The translations under genes were made by a program, and so were the position numbers. A stretch of 64,000 nucleotides of DNA, taken from Dictyophora rubrovolvata (lineage: Eukaryota > Basidiomycota > Agaricomycetes > Phallales > Phallaceae). The stretch spans positions 558,001 to 622,000 of the forward strand of contig CP114125.1 in the NCBI GenBank assembly GCA_029959195.1, in the 5' to 3' direction. Shown one piece after another: positions 34,573 through 47,690 of the stretch. Positions within the stretch are counted from its first letter, which is position 1. Each line of letters starts with the position of its first letter. Under the pieces are notes generated by a model. The model saw only the letters and a program-made list of their open reading frames with translations. It did not search any database and was not told the origin of the DNA.

Positions 34573-36224
34573 AGCGGCGAGTGCCCATTGGCGTCACACC
34601 GTCACGCGTCGCACCCAAAGTTGATACGCCAGATTCAGAGGCATGAGTACAGGGGGGTCCCTTGCCCTTTTACCACGACCATCTCGGTCACTCCAATGGT
34701 TAAGCGCGCACCGTTCCAGCAGGGTAAGACAAAAATCGGACGGTCTCTGCTTAGTATACTTATAGCAAACCCTAAAAATCCGAAGTCTTAAGTTCAGCTA
34801 CCCCCCAAACCATAAAAAGCGTAAATCACGCGTATTCAATCTTCAAGAAGACCAGAACTTCAGTGGAAAAGCACGCACATCCATACGGGCAAAACAAAAA
34901 TGAACAGCCTCTGCTTAGAAACCTAAAGCAAGCTCTAAATAATCCGATGTTTTTAAGTTTAGCCCAATACTCCCTCAACATACAATCGAATATTAATTAC
35001 AATAGTTCATACCAAAGAAGCTCAGAAGCTCTCAGAAGTACAGGCACTCGCTTAGACCCCTCAAGGCCTCAAACATATCACATGACATACCTGGCTGACG
35101 TGGCCCTATACGGACGCCCCAAGAAACAGAATACTTCTTACCCCTCTTTTAGAAGTATGAATACAGTTTTCCATATCGCCAGGGCTGTCAAATCCGCATT
35201 TCTTCAAATCAAACCGAAGTTTTGGAATTGAGACATACGTCGGAATGGCGGACTATGTGAATGTTGAAACCTTAACCCTAAACCCAGGTTATGTACCACT
35301 TGCATCCAACACCACTATTACAGGAACAGCCACTGCTCCATCATAAATCGTCAATACGTTTGAAATAGCCAAGAATGTATCGTGTGTACACTGCATATAG
35401 ATATAGTACATGGTCCTGATAAACACGGCCGGTCCAAAGTTTGAGTTTTAACCATGACATGCGTCTGGCGAATTATAAGTCGAATATCGGATCCTGAAAG
35501 AGAACATGATGCCGACGAAAGAAGAAACCGAGGAGAGAATTACTTTCAAACTGCAACACATTGCCATTGAAAACTCAAACGAATATGATTGAAGCAAATT
35601 CAGTGGGAGTACCTGTGGCTATTAACTGAGACACGTCCTCTCCCATGTACAATATTCCGCGACGTGCTGGGGGACGATTCTGCTTTCGGAGCTTGTGTTT
35701 CGCCCGAGGTTACTAGGGCCATATATCGTGAGCTTATTCAGTTGCTGCAGGTTGATTCAGAGGCCCTGCGAAGGCCAGACAGTTATACGTCGCTCCGTTT
35801 CCTAGTAATCCCACAATAGTAACCGGTCTACTAATGTGTGGAAAAGAACTTAGAATTAATTGTGCTTCGTTCCAAGTATCCAAATGTTTCTCTCCCACTG
35901 ATATTGGTTGAATTAAGGAGACAATTATTTCTAACATTTTTTATGTAGCGGTTTCTAGTCTAGTATTCACCTGGGGTGCATCTCATAAATCGCATGTAAA
36001 ACAGCTTGTGGAAGCACCCTGGGATGCGGTATAATAGTATTAGAAGAACAATATGTCTCAAAGTCGGATCTGCACCATTGCTGGCGAAAATGCAATAAGA
36101 TTGCGCATTTTGGAAACAAGCAGCCATATATACACGGAAGATGTATTGTATGTATTATGCAATGCATGATGTATGTACGACGTGTTATCAAAAAAATTGT
36201 ATTGATTATTCAGTCAGAGCTCCT
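34573..36224. other. Gene-poor stretch with a short direct repeat
   Basis: Two diverged copies of a block of about 75 bp (containing CTCTGCTTAG and, further on, AATCCGA) lie near 34728 and 34900. The plus-strand frame at 35589-35819, with EVTRAIYRELIQLLQVDSEA, looks protein-like but lacks a recognisable domain. Nothing else recognised. Confidence 0.35.
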
Positions 36225-37644
36225 TCAAGGACCAGTAATTCCTCCAGTTGCTCCGGTATTAGCGATCCGAGAGGCAGCATCACTTTCGGTGGTACAGGTT
36301 ATGCTAGTTCCAGGCTTGTTAACAAGTGGAAGAGCAAGACATTGAGTTCCACCGGCGCAAGTAGTTATAGAGAACTTGCCACCGACGCACTATAAATAAA
36401 AAAGAAAACCTGATTAGACCAACGTGGCAGAAAGAGAATACATGTGTGGCACATACTTGAGCAAATCCGCCCTTAACGCACGCTTGCTGACCTTCGGTGC
36501 AAGTAGAATCGGCAGTGAGACTAGCGAACTGGGCACTTTGATTGACAAAGAAAATATGAACATTTATTTGATTTACTATTGACAGAGGACATACTTTTGA
36601 TGTTGGGCATTTTTACCGTTTGACAATTGGAAACCACCGCTGTTGGAGGCACTAGAAGATGCGGCGGGCGCGGTGGAGACAAGACCAGGAGCAGTTTCAT
36701 TGTTTGCAAAGGCAGTCGTAGGGGAAGGCAGTACAGCAGTGCTGTTAGAAACTGGATATGAGGAAGATGCGACGGGTGCAGTGGAGACGGGACCAGGAGC
36801 AGTTGCATTGTTTGCAAAGGCAGGCGTAGAGGAAGCTGGTATACTGCTGTTTGAAGCTGGATATGAGCTGTTGGCAGAACCGAAACCCTTTTGTGGAGGT
36901 GAAGGGAACTTGGTGTCGCTGGAACCAGTAGAAGAACTGGAATGAGAGGTTGAAGAATTAGATGTGGAGTTGGACCCGATGGATGAGCTATAAGGATGAA
37001 ATATAAGAGAGGATTGAGAATACGGAGAAAAATTCTTGGTCTGACCTGGAAGATGGACTAGAACCTGAGGAGGCTGCTGGAGTTCCCGGGCTGGACACCA
37101 ACGAGGAAAGCTGCACGCCGTTCGGAACTGGGCCTTCAGCATGGGCGGGGCAGGAACCAGGTGGATTCACAGGTGTGGAAAAACCGAAAGGCATAGTGCC
37201 CGGTCCACCAAGAGCTTGACCATTCGCGAATTCCTGTTCATTAACACCTTGAAACTGGCATTGGAACAGCCCATTCAACTCTGAATTCTGCGGAGCGTGC
37301 TGGCAATAATTGACAGCAACACCGTTAGGCGAGTTACGAGGTTGTTGAACAAAGATCTGGGAGGCTGTAATCATGGCTTGATTGTTGTTGAGACTCTTGG
37401 CTACGTTGACCATGATGTCACCTGCGTCTTGTTGTGCACAGGGGTCGGCAGCTGCGCGAAGTGCACTAGAGGCATTGACCGCGATGGCGTTGCATTGTGC
37501 TCCTCCATTAGCGGCATCGCAAGCGTTTTCCCAGCCCTGGACACTGTCGATGATGGTTTGCGCAATTCGTTTGTCCAGCAAAGGCACTGCCGAAGCTGAA
37601 GTAGCGATTAAAACGAGAGAAATGAAGACTTTGGAAAGTTGCAT
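36225..37644 (-). CDS. Secreted Ser/Thr-rich protein with Cys-rich C-terminal module
   Basis: Four exons (37046-37644, 36595-36987, 36457-36535, 36225-36389) give 411 residues. A signal peptide (MQLSKVFISLVLIATSASA) is followed by a Lys-Arg site at about residues 26-27. The N-terminal domain includes WENACDAANGGAQCNAIAV, IFVQQPRNSPNG and GLFQCQFQG, a pattern found in conserved secreted proteins of Agaricomycetes. A long Ser/Thr/Pro/Ala linker contains two copies of an AFANN.TAPG.VSTAP unit, so heavy O-glycosylation is likely. The C-terminus (NAQFASLTADSTCTEGQQAC, GGFAQCVGGKF, GTQCLALPLVNKPGTS) resembles the Cys-rich modules attached to basidiomycete wall and carbohydrate-active proteins. A cell-wall or extracellular role is inferred; the exact function is unknown. 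Confidence 0.85.
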
Positions 37645-37780
37645 TGTTGTGAAAAAAAAAAAAATAAGGTGTTGAAAAGTGTATGGTTAAAAGCAATTGG
37701 CTTTAATCAGGTGTAAGAGACGAGACAAAGTAGTGAGAGGATGTTTGTTATTTGGAGAAAAACTGACAACAAGTTTGATG

Positions 37781-37788
37781 GTTTTATA
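37781..37788 (-). promoter_or_regulatory. TATA box of the secreted-protein gene
   Basis: The minus strand reads TATAAAAC about 140 bp upstream of the ATG at 37644. Confidence 0.4.
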
Positions 37789-38960
37789 TTAATTTTTTCA
37801 TACAAAGTGTCCATACAGCAAGACGGAGATTGTGGACGGGAACTGCTGGGCAAACGAAAAATTGAGCAAGACGGTGGGTGGCCTAGTATCCAGCTGGTCC
37901 AGTGGCAAGTTGTCCTCCGGGAGCGTTAAACTGGGACGACGATGAGAACGAGCACAAGAGGGCGTTGTTGGGCAGAACAATTTCAACTTTCAGTCTACAT
38001 GCCACCAACTATTCCATCCATCCTAATACGCATTCGCTGCACCGTTTTGCATGATCATCTTATGGCACCCAAACCAAGCTGGTTAAATTTGACAAATTTG
38101 AGAATTCATTTGTCAGGGTCATCTCTAGAACGACAAGATTGCGAACCTCTTTATTTTTGTGACGTGGCCTTCAACTCCAGACTGCAATTTCGAGACCATG
38201 AAGAGTTAATTTTACCAATCCGCGAGGAAACTTAACAGGACATAATGACGTTTCCTCTCTCTCTCTCCAGTTTCCACATGAAGTGTGCTCTTCAGGCCGC
38301 ATTTCAAAGGTGTCATTAATCGACATGTGAATGGATGCGAAGAAAGGTTCTTCATGGATGACATGGATGACATACACCACAAGACGCCATGAGCGGAGGA
38401 AGTGGGATTTCATCCTCATCCAGAGGGATGGCAAATGCCGAAACTGAATTAAAAAGCCTGAAGTGTATTTTGAAGAAGCGAAAGCAATTGTAGCTGGTCC
38501 AGATGCGTGCTGTGTTTCTGTTTCTGCTTAGGCTGTGTCAACCGACATCTGGCAGGACCAAGGGTGAAACGGACACCACTCTATACTCAAATTTAAATCG
38601 ATTTTTCATAGTATGGATATGAGCTTCTCATTATGTGAATGGAAATTAGCGATTTTTTGATATACACGACGAGCTTGTCTGGTCTGCGACGAGGTACCAC
38701 TGCTTAAGCGGGGATGTGCTGCTTGACAAGAATGAACAAGTGTACTTTAGGTTACAACTATAGAATATACCTCTTGTCTGACTGCTTAATGTGTGTAATT
38801 CATATTATCAGAGAAAGAATAAGAGGCCATATCGTGCCAACTCCTCGTTTAGTTAACAGAAAAAAAAGGCCCTCGAACGTTAGACGCTGGCAACGTGTCG
38901 GCGATGCATATCCGACCAATTTATGGCCGACACAGGTGTCGAGCAAATAATATTATAGTT
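37789..38960. other. Intergenic, nothing recognised
   Basis: Short frames on both strands (for example 37942-38235) have no recognisable domain. Confidence 0.4.
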
Positions 38961-39036
38961 GTTTGCAAAATAGTTTCCCTCGGCTGGGCCTCCAAATGGT
39001 ACCAGACTAGCCGAGGGAGACCCCTATTTTGCAAAC
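38961..39036. repeat. 76 bp foldback (palindromic) element
   Basis: The outer arms GTTTGCAAAATAG and CTATTTTGCAAAC are exact complements. Inside them TCCCTCGGCT pairs with AGCCGAGGGA. The loop is about 20 bp and GC-rich. Both flanks contain AATAAT, a possible target-site duplication. It may be a tiny MITE or a structured transcript. Confidence 0.65.
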
Positions 39037-39296
39037 GGGAATAATACAAATAATCAAAAGACCCAGGTAAATAAATATGCATAACTCGGATTTAGACCAT
39101 TTGGGGGTTGAGACCAAAAACCAATCGACTCGGAAAGAAAGGACGTATTTTTACTAGCATGTGAACATGGTGGAGTTATATAATCCCAGCATACATTTTC
39201 TATTTCTGTTCGACATTGAAGTGATTACTGAGATAGAGGAGGCAAACGAGCTGCACACACTGTGCATACGACATAGTAGTAGCCAAAGAACATTGT
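39037..39296. other. Downstream region of the MYND gene
   Basis: 3' flank of the minus-strand MYND gene; nothing else recognised. Confidence 0.3.
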
Positions 39297-40944
39297 TTAA
39301 GGATCCTGTCCACGCGGATTCAACCCTAGCTCCCATTTACAATTTTCAATCCAAGGATCAGGTAGGCTTTTCCACTTTTCATCATCAAACATATTCTGAA
39401 GAATACGCGTACCATTGTAAATAGTATCCATTAGAAACACCATCTCCATATTCGTATTTCCAAGAGTCTTCGAATCTAGATCAACTTTTTTCATATATTT
39501 GTATAATACATCGACAGCGCCTTCTTCAAATCTCCAAGGATATCTGCCAATTAAACTGGTCCGAGTTCTGCGCGCACCGGATTTCAACGCATCGATCAAT
39601 TCCTCGTCTCGTAGAATACTGAACCGTTGAGTCACATCGTGAAGCTGGAAGTCTTGACGTCTCATTTCATCCCGTAATCTCTTGTCGCTGAAATGCGCAG
39701 GCGCGTACGGGTCTAGGAAATCAACCGAACTAGACGGAACTCCGAGTAAGAATTGCAATATTCTACAGGCTTCTTTGTGGTCTCGGGGAGGTAGATACTG
39801 CTCTGCATTGATAACGTGGTATCTGTAGCCGTATACAAACAAACCGACATCCAAATAAAGTCGGTCTTCTTCGCCTTCGGTGATAAAATATAACCAAAAG
39901 TGTTCCGTTGGGTTCTGGAGTTGTTTTGGCGGTTCATTGCTCCCTTCTTTAATGTACGACACAACGCGATGAGGGTCCACACGTACTTTACCACGACAGA
40001 TCCCAAAATCATAAATAGGTTTCCCAAGAAAATGAAGGCACGGTGGGATAGGAGCTTCCTTAGTCAGCGAGAAAAGTTCCAGTAGGACCGCAATGCCCAT
40101 TCCCATAACTAAAGGAAGAAGATACCCGTCTCGTGAAATCCTTCTGAACAAATACGCCCGTTGTGTCAAATCAGGACAAGTTGGGAACCAATCTAATAAA
40201 GGGGAAGGATAATGCGGCGACTCGGGACGTTTGCGAGGACGACCTTGGCAGTTGGGATCCTGATGTGGTCCAGGAAGTGGAGGGACATCGTTCGAAGGAC
40301 GCCTGTTGCGCAACTTGCGAATGACATAGGTTGGAATACCACTTGTAGCCCATGAATGTCCTCTAATATCTTGGTCTTGTAAATCTGCAGGGTCGTACGG
40401 TAGATTCCAAAGTGGAAGTGGAGGGACGTCGTTCAAAGGACGCCCGTAGTGAATGACACAGGTTGGAGTACCGCTTGTAGCGCACGTTGAATGTCTTATA
40501 ATCTCGAGATCTGGTACATCTATAATTTCGTGCCACAGAGCTGGATGGACGGCCGGCGTTAGGTGATGCAGTCTCGTAAGTTCCGCAGCCCAGGCCATAA
40601 ACGGGTAAACTCTTCCCAGTTCCAGGTGAGGACGCATGATGCAGACTATGATAATGAAGCTTTTTTTCGATGAAGAAAAATGTTGTTACATCTACTTACA
40701 CTTGGGACCATGACGAACATCCTCTTTTCGGCATCGTTCTGAACAGTGGGACGTCTTTCAAATATGTGTGAACGAGTGTGCACATATCTCGGTATGGAAA
40801 GAGACTACTTACCATTGAACAACCTGGACATATGATAAGAGGAGAGAGCTCTGTACCAAGTATGCCGCACTGTGTACAACCAGAAGTAAAAATCTTCTGG
40901 GGGAAAAGAAATGACGTTGGCGTTGACAGCGTTGACGACAGCAT
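39297..40944 (-). CDS. MYND-type zinc-finger protein
   Basis: Three exons (40813-40944, 40700-40754, 39297-40645) give 511 residues in frame. Splicing the first two exons assembles a MYND finger: CTQC near residue 20, then CPGC, HCSERCRKEDV and HGPKFC. All metal ligands are present, with one extra residue between the last His and Cys. The large C-terminal region is hydrophilic, contains two partial copies of a segment resembling GHSWATSGIPTYVI/STCATSGTPTCVI, and matches no domain I recognise. MYND fingers bind proline-rich peptides in partner proteins, so a protein-interaction role is likely. The ATG at 40944 is chosen because an ATG at 41031 lies directly beside the TATA box and would probably precede transcription start. 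Confidence 0.75.
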
Positions 40945-41038
40945 CGTCTTGGGAGTGAAAATCAGGGATTGTTGAAAGGAAACACAAAAGAGAGAGGCTG
41001 TTGTTGTGTAAAACGTAGTGTTCAAGACCATGGGACTC

Positions 41039-41046
41039 TATTTATA
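41039..41046 (-). promoter_or_regulatory. TATA box of the MYND gene
   Basis: The minus strand reads TATAAATA 95 bp upstream of the chosen ATG at 40944, which leaves a leader of about 65 nt. Confidence 0.55.
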
Positions 41047-41049
41047 AAG

Positions 41050-44000
41050 TTACGCCCGTCCACAGTTCGTCGATCATCAATGTCAAGGATCTGGACATAA
41101 GAGGTTTCCGGTCTATGAGCGCGGATATAGAGATGGAATCCCCACGTTCAATGGACAGTACCGTTTTAGTCTCTTAGTCTGTACAAGAAACGCTTTGTGG
41201 GGTTAGTCAATAAGCAGAAAGAAAGAAAGAGGAGGACGCCGTCAGACGAGTCCTACGCTACCCAATGGATGTCCGTAACGCATTTCCTCTCGATGAATTA
41301 GTCGCACGACGTTATCTTGTACCTCTGCCACACGTAAGGCCATCAGCCTTGTATATAGTTCGATTACCAGGAGGTGGATAATTTCCGCCAAATCTACTAA
41401 TCTTAAGCTCTACCAAAAAAAAGGAGGACACACTGTAAGGGAGCGTACGCATGGCTTGCTAGCGCCCGTCGGAGTATATTTTCGTATCTTTGTCCACGTC
41501 CATCGTTCGTTTGTCCTTACGGAGACTCCTTTATGTCCCCATTTCCTTTATGTCCATCTTTCTTTCTTTCTTTTCGTTCTTTTATGTCCCCAGCTCATTA
41601 TTTGTCCTCAAGTCCATCTTGTATTTAATCCCTCGTTGCTTAGATTATAGATGATCGTTTTATCCTCTTAGATTAGTCTGGAGACTTTCGGTCACCTTCA
41701 CTCGCCAGATTTTATTTCGACTACGATGACGTCTATCTACAGAAGAGATAGCAGTCTCACAACACGTACATATATCTCAACTCTTATAGCATGTGATATT
41801 ATCGTCCAACCGGACGGCGAACACTTACCATTAATTACAGCTGCAGCTACTTAAAAATAATGAGAGTGCATCGTAACAATTGAACCAATCCAAAACACAG
41901 CTCGTAACAATCCACTTACTGTGCTTTTGGGACAATGCTACCCACGTACCGCCACGACCTTGCTTCCATTAAAAAAATGTAAAAGGGTTTCTTGAAGGCG
42001 TTCTCTCTCGCTACTTCACGCCCTGGATTCCACTGGCTTACAACAACTTGTTTAGTAAGCTTGCAATTCGCGCTACCCGCATGACTTTCATTCGGAGACT
42101 CAAAGTAGCCGGGGCGCGGCGGTTGGAATGCGACTCGACTATTTCGATTCTCGGGCCTCAAAAGGATCATGAACGACGTTTAAAATCAATTTTTGAGGGA
42201 TACTGTACTCTATGCTCATCAACACTCATTCGATAACGTGACATGCTCGAAGGGCTCGCACGACGCAGAAATGCTACGCGAGGGATTGATTATTGTTCAG
42301 CTCTCACTAATAAATGTACCTCTCATTCTTTACGGACTGGCAAAAGTTGAATAATCCGGCCAATCAATTAGTCAGGATTGTGATGGTACATATACCCCGA
42401 CGATAACACAAGTAGCGTTTAATCCCCCATCCTAGTAAAATCGTTCTTTTATCAATGAACATTTTGTGCTACTTTCAAAGGGTAGTGTCTCTAAGAAGCC
42501 AACAGAAAGATGAATAGAACGTTGTTGTCTGGGGATGATTCAGACTTCTCATTGTCGTTTACTCTGTTTGCAGCTTCAACTCTGGTTCTGTTGGCCTTTC
42601 GTAGCGCACAGAAAATGTCTCTCGAGTACATGTCGATTTCATGCCTTCGAATCAGAGGCACAACCGGGAAAAAGCCTCTATGTCCAAGATTGACTTTACG
42701 CTGAAAAGATATAGATGATGGTGGCCATGGACTGGACGGCCCATTGGCAGGTGACCATACTACCAGACATATTACTTCTTAATGGTTACATAGCCCAGAA
42801 AACCACAAGGATGCGTTCGCCCACGACCCAGAATGCTCAGAAAATGTCAAAATCCGATGTTTGCAGGCACCTTAATATCATAATGGAGGACAATTAACAA
42901 GAGGTCGTGAAAGTACTTTACTGCTTGATTTTACTTTTTGTGGCTTATCCTATAAGACCACATACGCTGCTTATTTCTCTGTGGTTCTCCCATTGATAGG
43001 CACTTCACGAGTATGCTTTTGTTGATATTCAAAATACACACTAACAAACCTCGGTCATCCTATAACAACCCTCAAAGCGAGCCGAATATTGTCGGTTGTC
43101 GGGCACCTCCTAACTGAAATAGTGCGCACCTGGCGTCCTTTGTACCTAAGTTTACAAATGTGCACAGCACAATTTGTTTCCCATCTCCATGAAAGGATAC
43201 CTTGACTGGCCCAATTTCATGAAACAAAGCCCCTTCGATATTCAATGTTACCAGCGGCGCCATCACCAGTGCCGTGTATTCAAGAATACCTTACATGGAA
43301 GCGATCAGGTTCAACATGATAAGGTCTAAGTACGGTAGTTTGATGAAAAAGGAGTGATGATGTGTAATATGAGCATTTGAAAGCTGTGAGTTGTTTGGCT
43401 GTTTAATCCAGGAAATTGAAGCAACGGAGAGTGACGATACATAGGACAATAATCACAATTATCGAAGGGATTCAATTCCTTACAACTTTCTCAGAGTCGC
43501 CGCAGTCACGGTTTAGTCATTATCTATATGTAAACACAGTGGGCGAATTTTTGAAGAGTCACTCATTCAACCATGATATATTGATAGGCGATACTATACT
43601 TCAAGTGGTTCGGCAAAGTTTTTGTAACCTTGCCCGAACCGTCTCCGCGGCAGTAGTTTTCTCAATATGGAGCACTTGCTTGAAAATTCAATATGGCAGG
43701 TGAGGACTCTTTCGGGCTTCGAAGAACGAGAACCTACATACATTGAAAGTGGGGCTTGGATCTTACTAGTACCTAGGCCTTCCGTTCCGAGCCCTCGTGC
43801 ACCATCTCAGATTCGGAGTAATTTTGAACCGCAAGAAGAATAGGAATTCTGGTTTTGCACTTTCTTTTTGCAGGCAGATACTCAATATGCGCCTTTGCTC
43901 AAAGGTTTTTACATGTTTGCTGCTTTGAATAACCGGCAGACAATAAAATTAATTTACACAGGCACCGCCTCGCTTCAGAACCGGATGTTGGCCGACATGA

Positions 44001-46139
44001 CTAAGCTGCATATTATCTTTCTCTGACCCTGCTGTCTTAGCCCGAGCCGGTTGATTATCCGATTCATCGACGATTGCTCGGTCAGTGAATATGAAGGGCA
44101 ACGGCTGCGCACCGCATCCGAGCCCAGGTACGACAGTCTCCAATACGCATGAGGCGGTGAAGTGTATATTTTAATTAAAAACGGATGGCTTACGGGGGCT
44201 TACGGCCTCAATGACAACAATGGCGAAACTTCACACCGGCAGTTCGGTCCTGACTGTGTTGTAAAAGTTATCCTGGGGCTCTCTTACACGTATGAAAATT
44301 GACCCACAACTAGTGGCCTCATACGAATGTCAGGTTGAAGTAGAGCAAGGTGTAAAGTCCTCAAGTTCCGTGTGTTTATATAAACGCGCGGGGTCGGTAG
44401 AGTGAGAACTCTTGAACAACGAACGCTCTCGCTTATGAATTGACTATCGTTTCGAGAATTCTTTACGTTTGTCGGTGCCAGGCTTTCCGAGATGGGATTC
44501 CTTAACCACTCACGTCATATGTCTATCTAGATACCGGTAAGAGACGGGGACAAGTTGTCCGTGTCCTCATGTCCAAAAAAAGACAGACCTTGGCGAATCA
44601 CATGAGCGTCTCAGAAATCCATAGACTTGAAAACCAAGACTCGGATTAGTAGCTGTCTGAATAACTTGGGTACGGAACTTGTCGATGCCCGATGTCGGAA
44701 ACTCACCGTTCAAGCCTCACTTTCAGACTTTGACGGGATACAGCCTGAAATCACCAATTTTTTTAAAAAGGCGATTATCTGATTCGACTATGACGAAATT
44801 ATGTGGTACATATATGCGGCACTGAAATAAATAATTTTTGATGGGCATCTGCGGGGATAGGAATACCTTTTCAGTCAACCCTGCAGGCATGAGGAGAACA
44901 GAGAGGAGACGGAGAGCCCGCGGATCGTTTATCTCGGATAAGCATCAACGTGATATCACTGAACGATTGTGGTATTCGGTTTGGAGTGCCCTCACAAAGT
45001 ATGTATTCAAACAGCTTCGGTTTACGCACGCGCAAGGTGTGACTTTTGTTTCCGGCTTGCAATTCAAGCACGATAATAAGGTAACCTTTTCTTCGTCACA
45101 GAAAATTTTATCCCTCTTTATTCTCTGATTCCAATTGTGCAAAGAAATTACCACCATTGTTGCTGTTCTCTTCACTGGCAAAGTTTTGATTGCCGTAGTC
45201 CGTAAGCGTGCAGGCTCATCTGGGTGTGATTCAGGGTATGCCTCTGTACGTATAAACTTTATTCACAGGATTCGATTGTCTTACACTTTTTGGGAAAAAT
45301 TGCTCAGGTAAATATGTGGTTTTAATTTGGATGAGATTGTCATAATTTTTGAAGCTCGTCTTTTCAGTTTACGCTAAAGCCCAGACGGAAATTCCTTCAA
45401 TGAGTTCTAACCAGTGAGAAAGGCTACAAATCTATACATGCGGTGACTCGAGCTTCTACATAAGTCGAGCAGCACAGGTTATGCTACGAAGTCATTATGA
45501 AGCATCAAGCAATTGCGCAATCCAATTGCAACCGTCATCCTTCCCATGCTAGTAGATACGTAGCCATACATCACGCGTTCGTACGAAGTCCTCAAAACTC
45601 ATTTCCGTGTTAATCTTAGATCCCTGAGCACACACCGTCTAGGTTTGATGTCCATTGCGATCGGAGTGAACCGGTAAAAAAAGGGTCAGAATTCAGAGCA
45701 GATCTTCGACTCATGGGTCATGGCCCCTCTGGAGCTCATTACTTTTGAATGATGTAGCCTGGATGAGAGATGGAGGAAAATAAGCTATACATGTACACAC
45801 AATCCCTTGAACTTTAACGTCCCTGCGAGGCCGGAGGCCACATCCACAGGCCAGCCTGGGCACGAGTTTCCTCGCTAGCCCAGCCCTGCCGTGACGATCG
45901 GCCGCGGGTGTTCAACGTTGATTATCAACGGTCATCTGCTCAAAAAAGCGACAGAATTCTTAATTGAGAAGTTCGCACATTTAATTTTACACTCACGCAC
46001 GCGTATCGGCATTCGAATCCGTACCGGCTTGACGGATCTGGTCCGGCGCGTCGAGACGAGTATCTGCCTCCGAGCCTTTTGTACTCTTTATGACTATTAT
46101 CTCTTGGTCATCTCCGGCATGAGGGTACTTTTTTGTGCG
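41050..46139. other. 5 kb gene-poor stretch
   Basis: No gene recognised on either strand. Near 41216-41235 lies a GAAA run; 41525-41600 is a T/C-rich tract with the word TTTATGTCC repeated three times. TTTATATAAAC near 44373 is TATA-like, but no coding exon follows. At 44840-45240 exon-like pieces occur (ITTIVAVLFTGKVLIAVV) that faintly recall a membrane helix of the DUF6533 family without being convincing. Around 43560-43700 a further protein-like run (VRQSFCNLARTVSAAVVF) is unassigned. Confidence 0.4.
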
Positions 46140-46565
46140 TGTATGTAGCATAGCCAAGGTACTCATTGGCCGTAACCAGGATAAATGATTTACGATGGAC
46201 CAGCCGCCATGCTCGGAGACCACTTCAAATTCGGAGCCGCTGACTCTTCAGGAAAGAGCATATGTAAATACCACCTCCGGATCGGGTAAGGCTCAAGCTG
46301 CAGCTGTACACGAGGCGGAAAATTTTGCAGATGTTAGAAAAAAAATTGGAGCAGACATCGACTGGCTGTACATGTCGCACTTGCTTCGTTAAATTGTCCA
46401 AGTTCCAATTGAGGAAAAAGCTCTCGCCTAATCGCTAAGCGTTATTTTGAACTCCTTTTGGATTTGTATTTATCTACATATTTAATCAACCACATAATAT
46501 CTCAGAAGTCAGAATCTCTTGAGCCGTAATTGGCATCCATAATGATCTCGATATCCAATAGGACA
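46140..46565. repeat. Segmental duplication A, copy 1
   Basis: Matches 47300-47690 along most of its length, including CTGCAGCTGTACACGAGGCG and AGAATCTCTTGAGCCGTAAT. This copy carries an uninterrupted 65-codon frame at 46195-46392 containing ENFADVRKKIGADIDWLYM. Confidence 0.65.
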
Positions 46566-47039
46566 CGGGGATTTGTCGATGCCTTCCTGTCGGCCACAAG
46601 GGCCCCTGTCTAGTTGATAACATAAATCAGACAAAGAAGTGTGGTCTGTTTGTTTTTGCCACTCTATGTTTGTTAGCTTGTTTTTTTGTCTCTGATGTAT
46701 GCATAATCATTGAGCCTTGTTTGTTGTCTGCTTTGTTTCTTTAATTTTCTGTCAATGGTCTCACCAACGCCGATTACTGGCAATTGGGCTGTAAAAATGA
46801 GTATATGAAAGGTAATTAATAGGTTCTGTAGTCAAATGAGGTATAATTCTCAGTTGAGCTAAACTCCAAGGTCAGAAAAGCTCTCTGCACTTCATTGTCT
46901 ATTATTACCACTGTTACCCTCAGTTAAACTGATTACGCCACTATTTTCGGGTATAGTTTTGACATACATAAGTTCAAGTCTAAAAAATTTGCATAAAATA
47001 AATGAGTCAGTAGCCTGAGAGCTCGGACCAAACCGGTAC
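46566..47039. other. Intergenic, nothing recognised
   Basis: AT-rich with T/G-rich runs near 46640-46740. No coding region. Confidence 0.35.
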
Positions 47040-47290
47040 TATAACGCACGTAGCATAGCATACTAAGACGCCAACGCATTATTCGTATTAATGCCATGTG
47101 TACCTATAATCGAAGCCTAATCTCACAAACTTCGCTCCCCAACTGACGGTGGTTCGGAAATCGACAACCAGGCTGAAGTGACGTGCGGATGCAAGCTCCG
47201 AGGGTTCGGAGATAATAGATTATACTATGTTGCCATTGCACTAGGAAAGTTTTCCAACGAACGTCAGTGCGATGCTGTGATCGTTAAGGT
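47040..47290. repeat. Segmental duplication B, copy 1
   Basis: Matches 49245-49490, which contains the last exon of the DUF1770-like gene. Shared features include GCCAACGCA, GCCATGTGTNC, TGCGGATGC and ATGTTGCCATTGC. Here no coding exon is kept. Confidence 0.6.
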
Positions 47291-47299
47291 ACATATTTT

Positions 47300-47690
47300 G
47301 TATATATATGTGGTATAACCAAGGCACTCATTGGCCAATGACCACTCCTCGGAGTTGCTGACTCTTCGGGAGGGAGCATGCGTACCACCGCTAGATCGGG
47401 CAAGACTCGACTGCAGCTGTACACGAGGCGGAAATTTTACGAATGTTAGAAAAAAGATTGGAGAGGACGTCGACTGGCTGTATTAGTACTTGCTTCAAAT
47501 TAATTGTCCAACTGAGGAAAAAGACTCTCGCTAATTGGGGTAATTAACTCAGTCGCTAAACGTTATTCTGAACTCTTTTTGGATTTCCATTTACGTACGT
47601 ATTTAAATTAAGCACACGAATCTCAGAAGTCAGAATCTCTTGAGCCGTAATTGGCATCCATAGATCTCGATATCCGATAGGACGCAGTAA
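47300..47690. repeat. Segmental duplication A, copy 2
   Basis: Diverged second copy of 46140-46565. The 65-codon frame of copy 1 is not open here. Confidence 0.65.

Noticed and set aside
37297-37675. Two overlapping plus-strand frames of about 100 codons
   Set aside because: They are the antisense of the secreted-protein first exon and reflect its codon composition.
40945-41031. Upstream in-frame ATG of the MYND gene
   Set aside because: It lies within about 10 bp of the TATA box and is probably upstream of the transcription start.
44838-45240. Possible DUF6533 relic based on helix-like ITTIVAVLFTGKVLIAVV
   Set aside because: Only one short hydrophobic stretch is similar and no diagnostic motif (DTFLTF, FRDG, YGRSK) is present.
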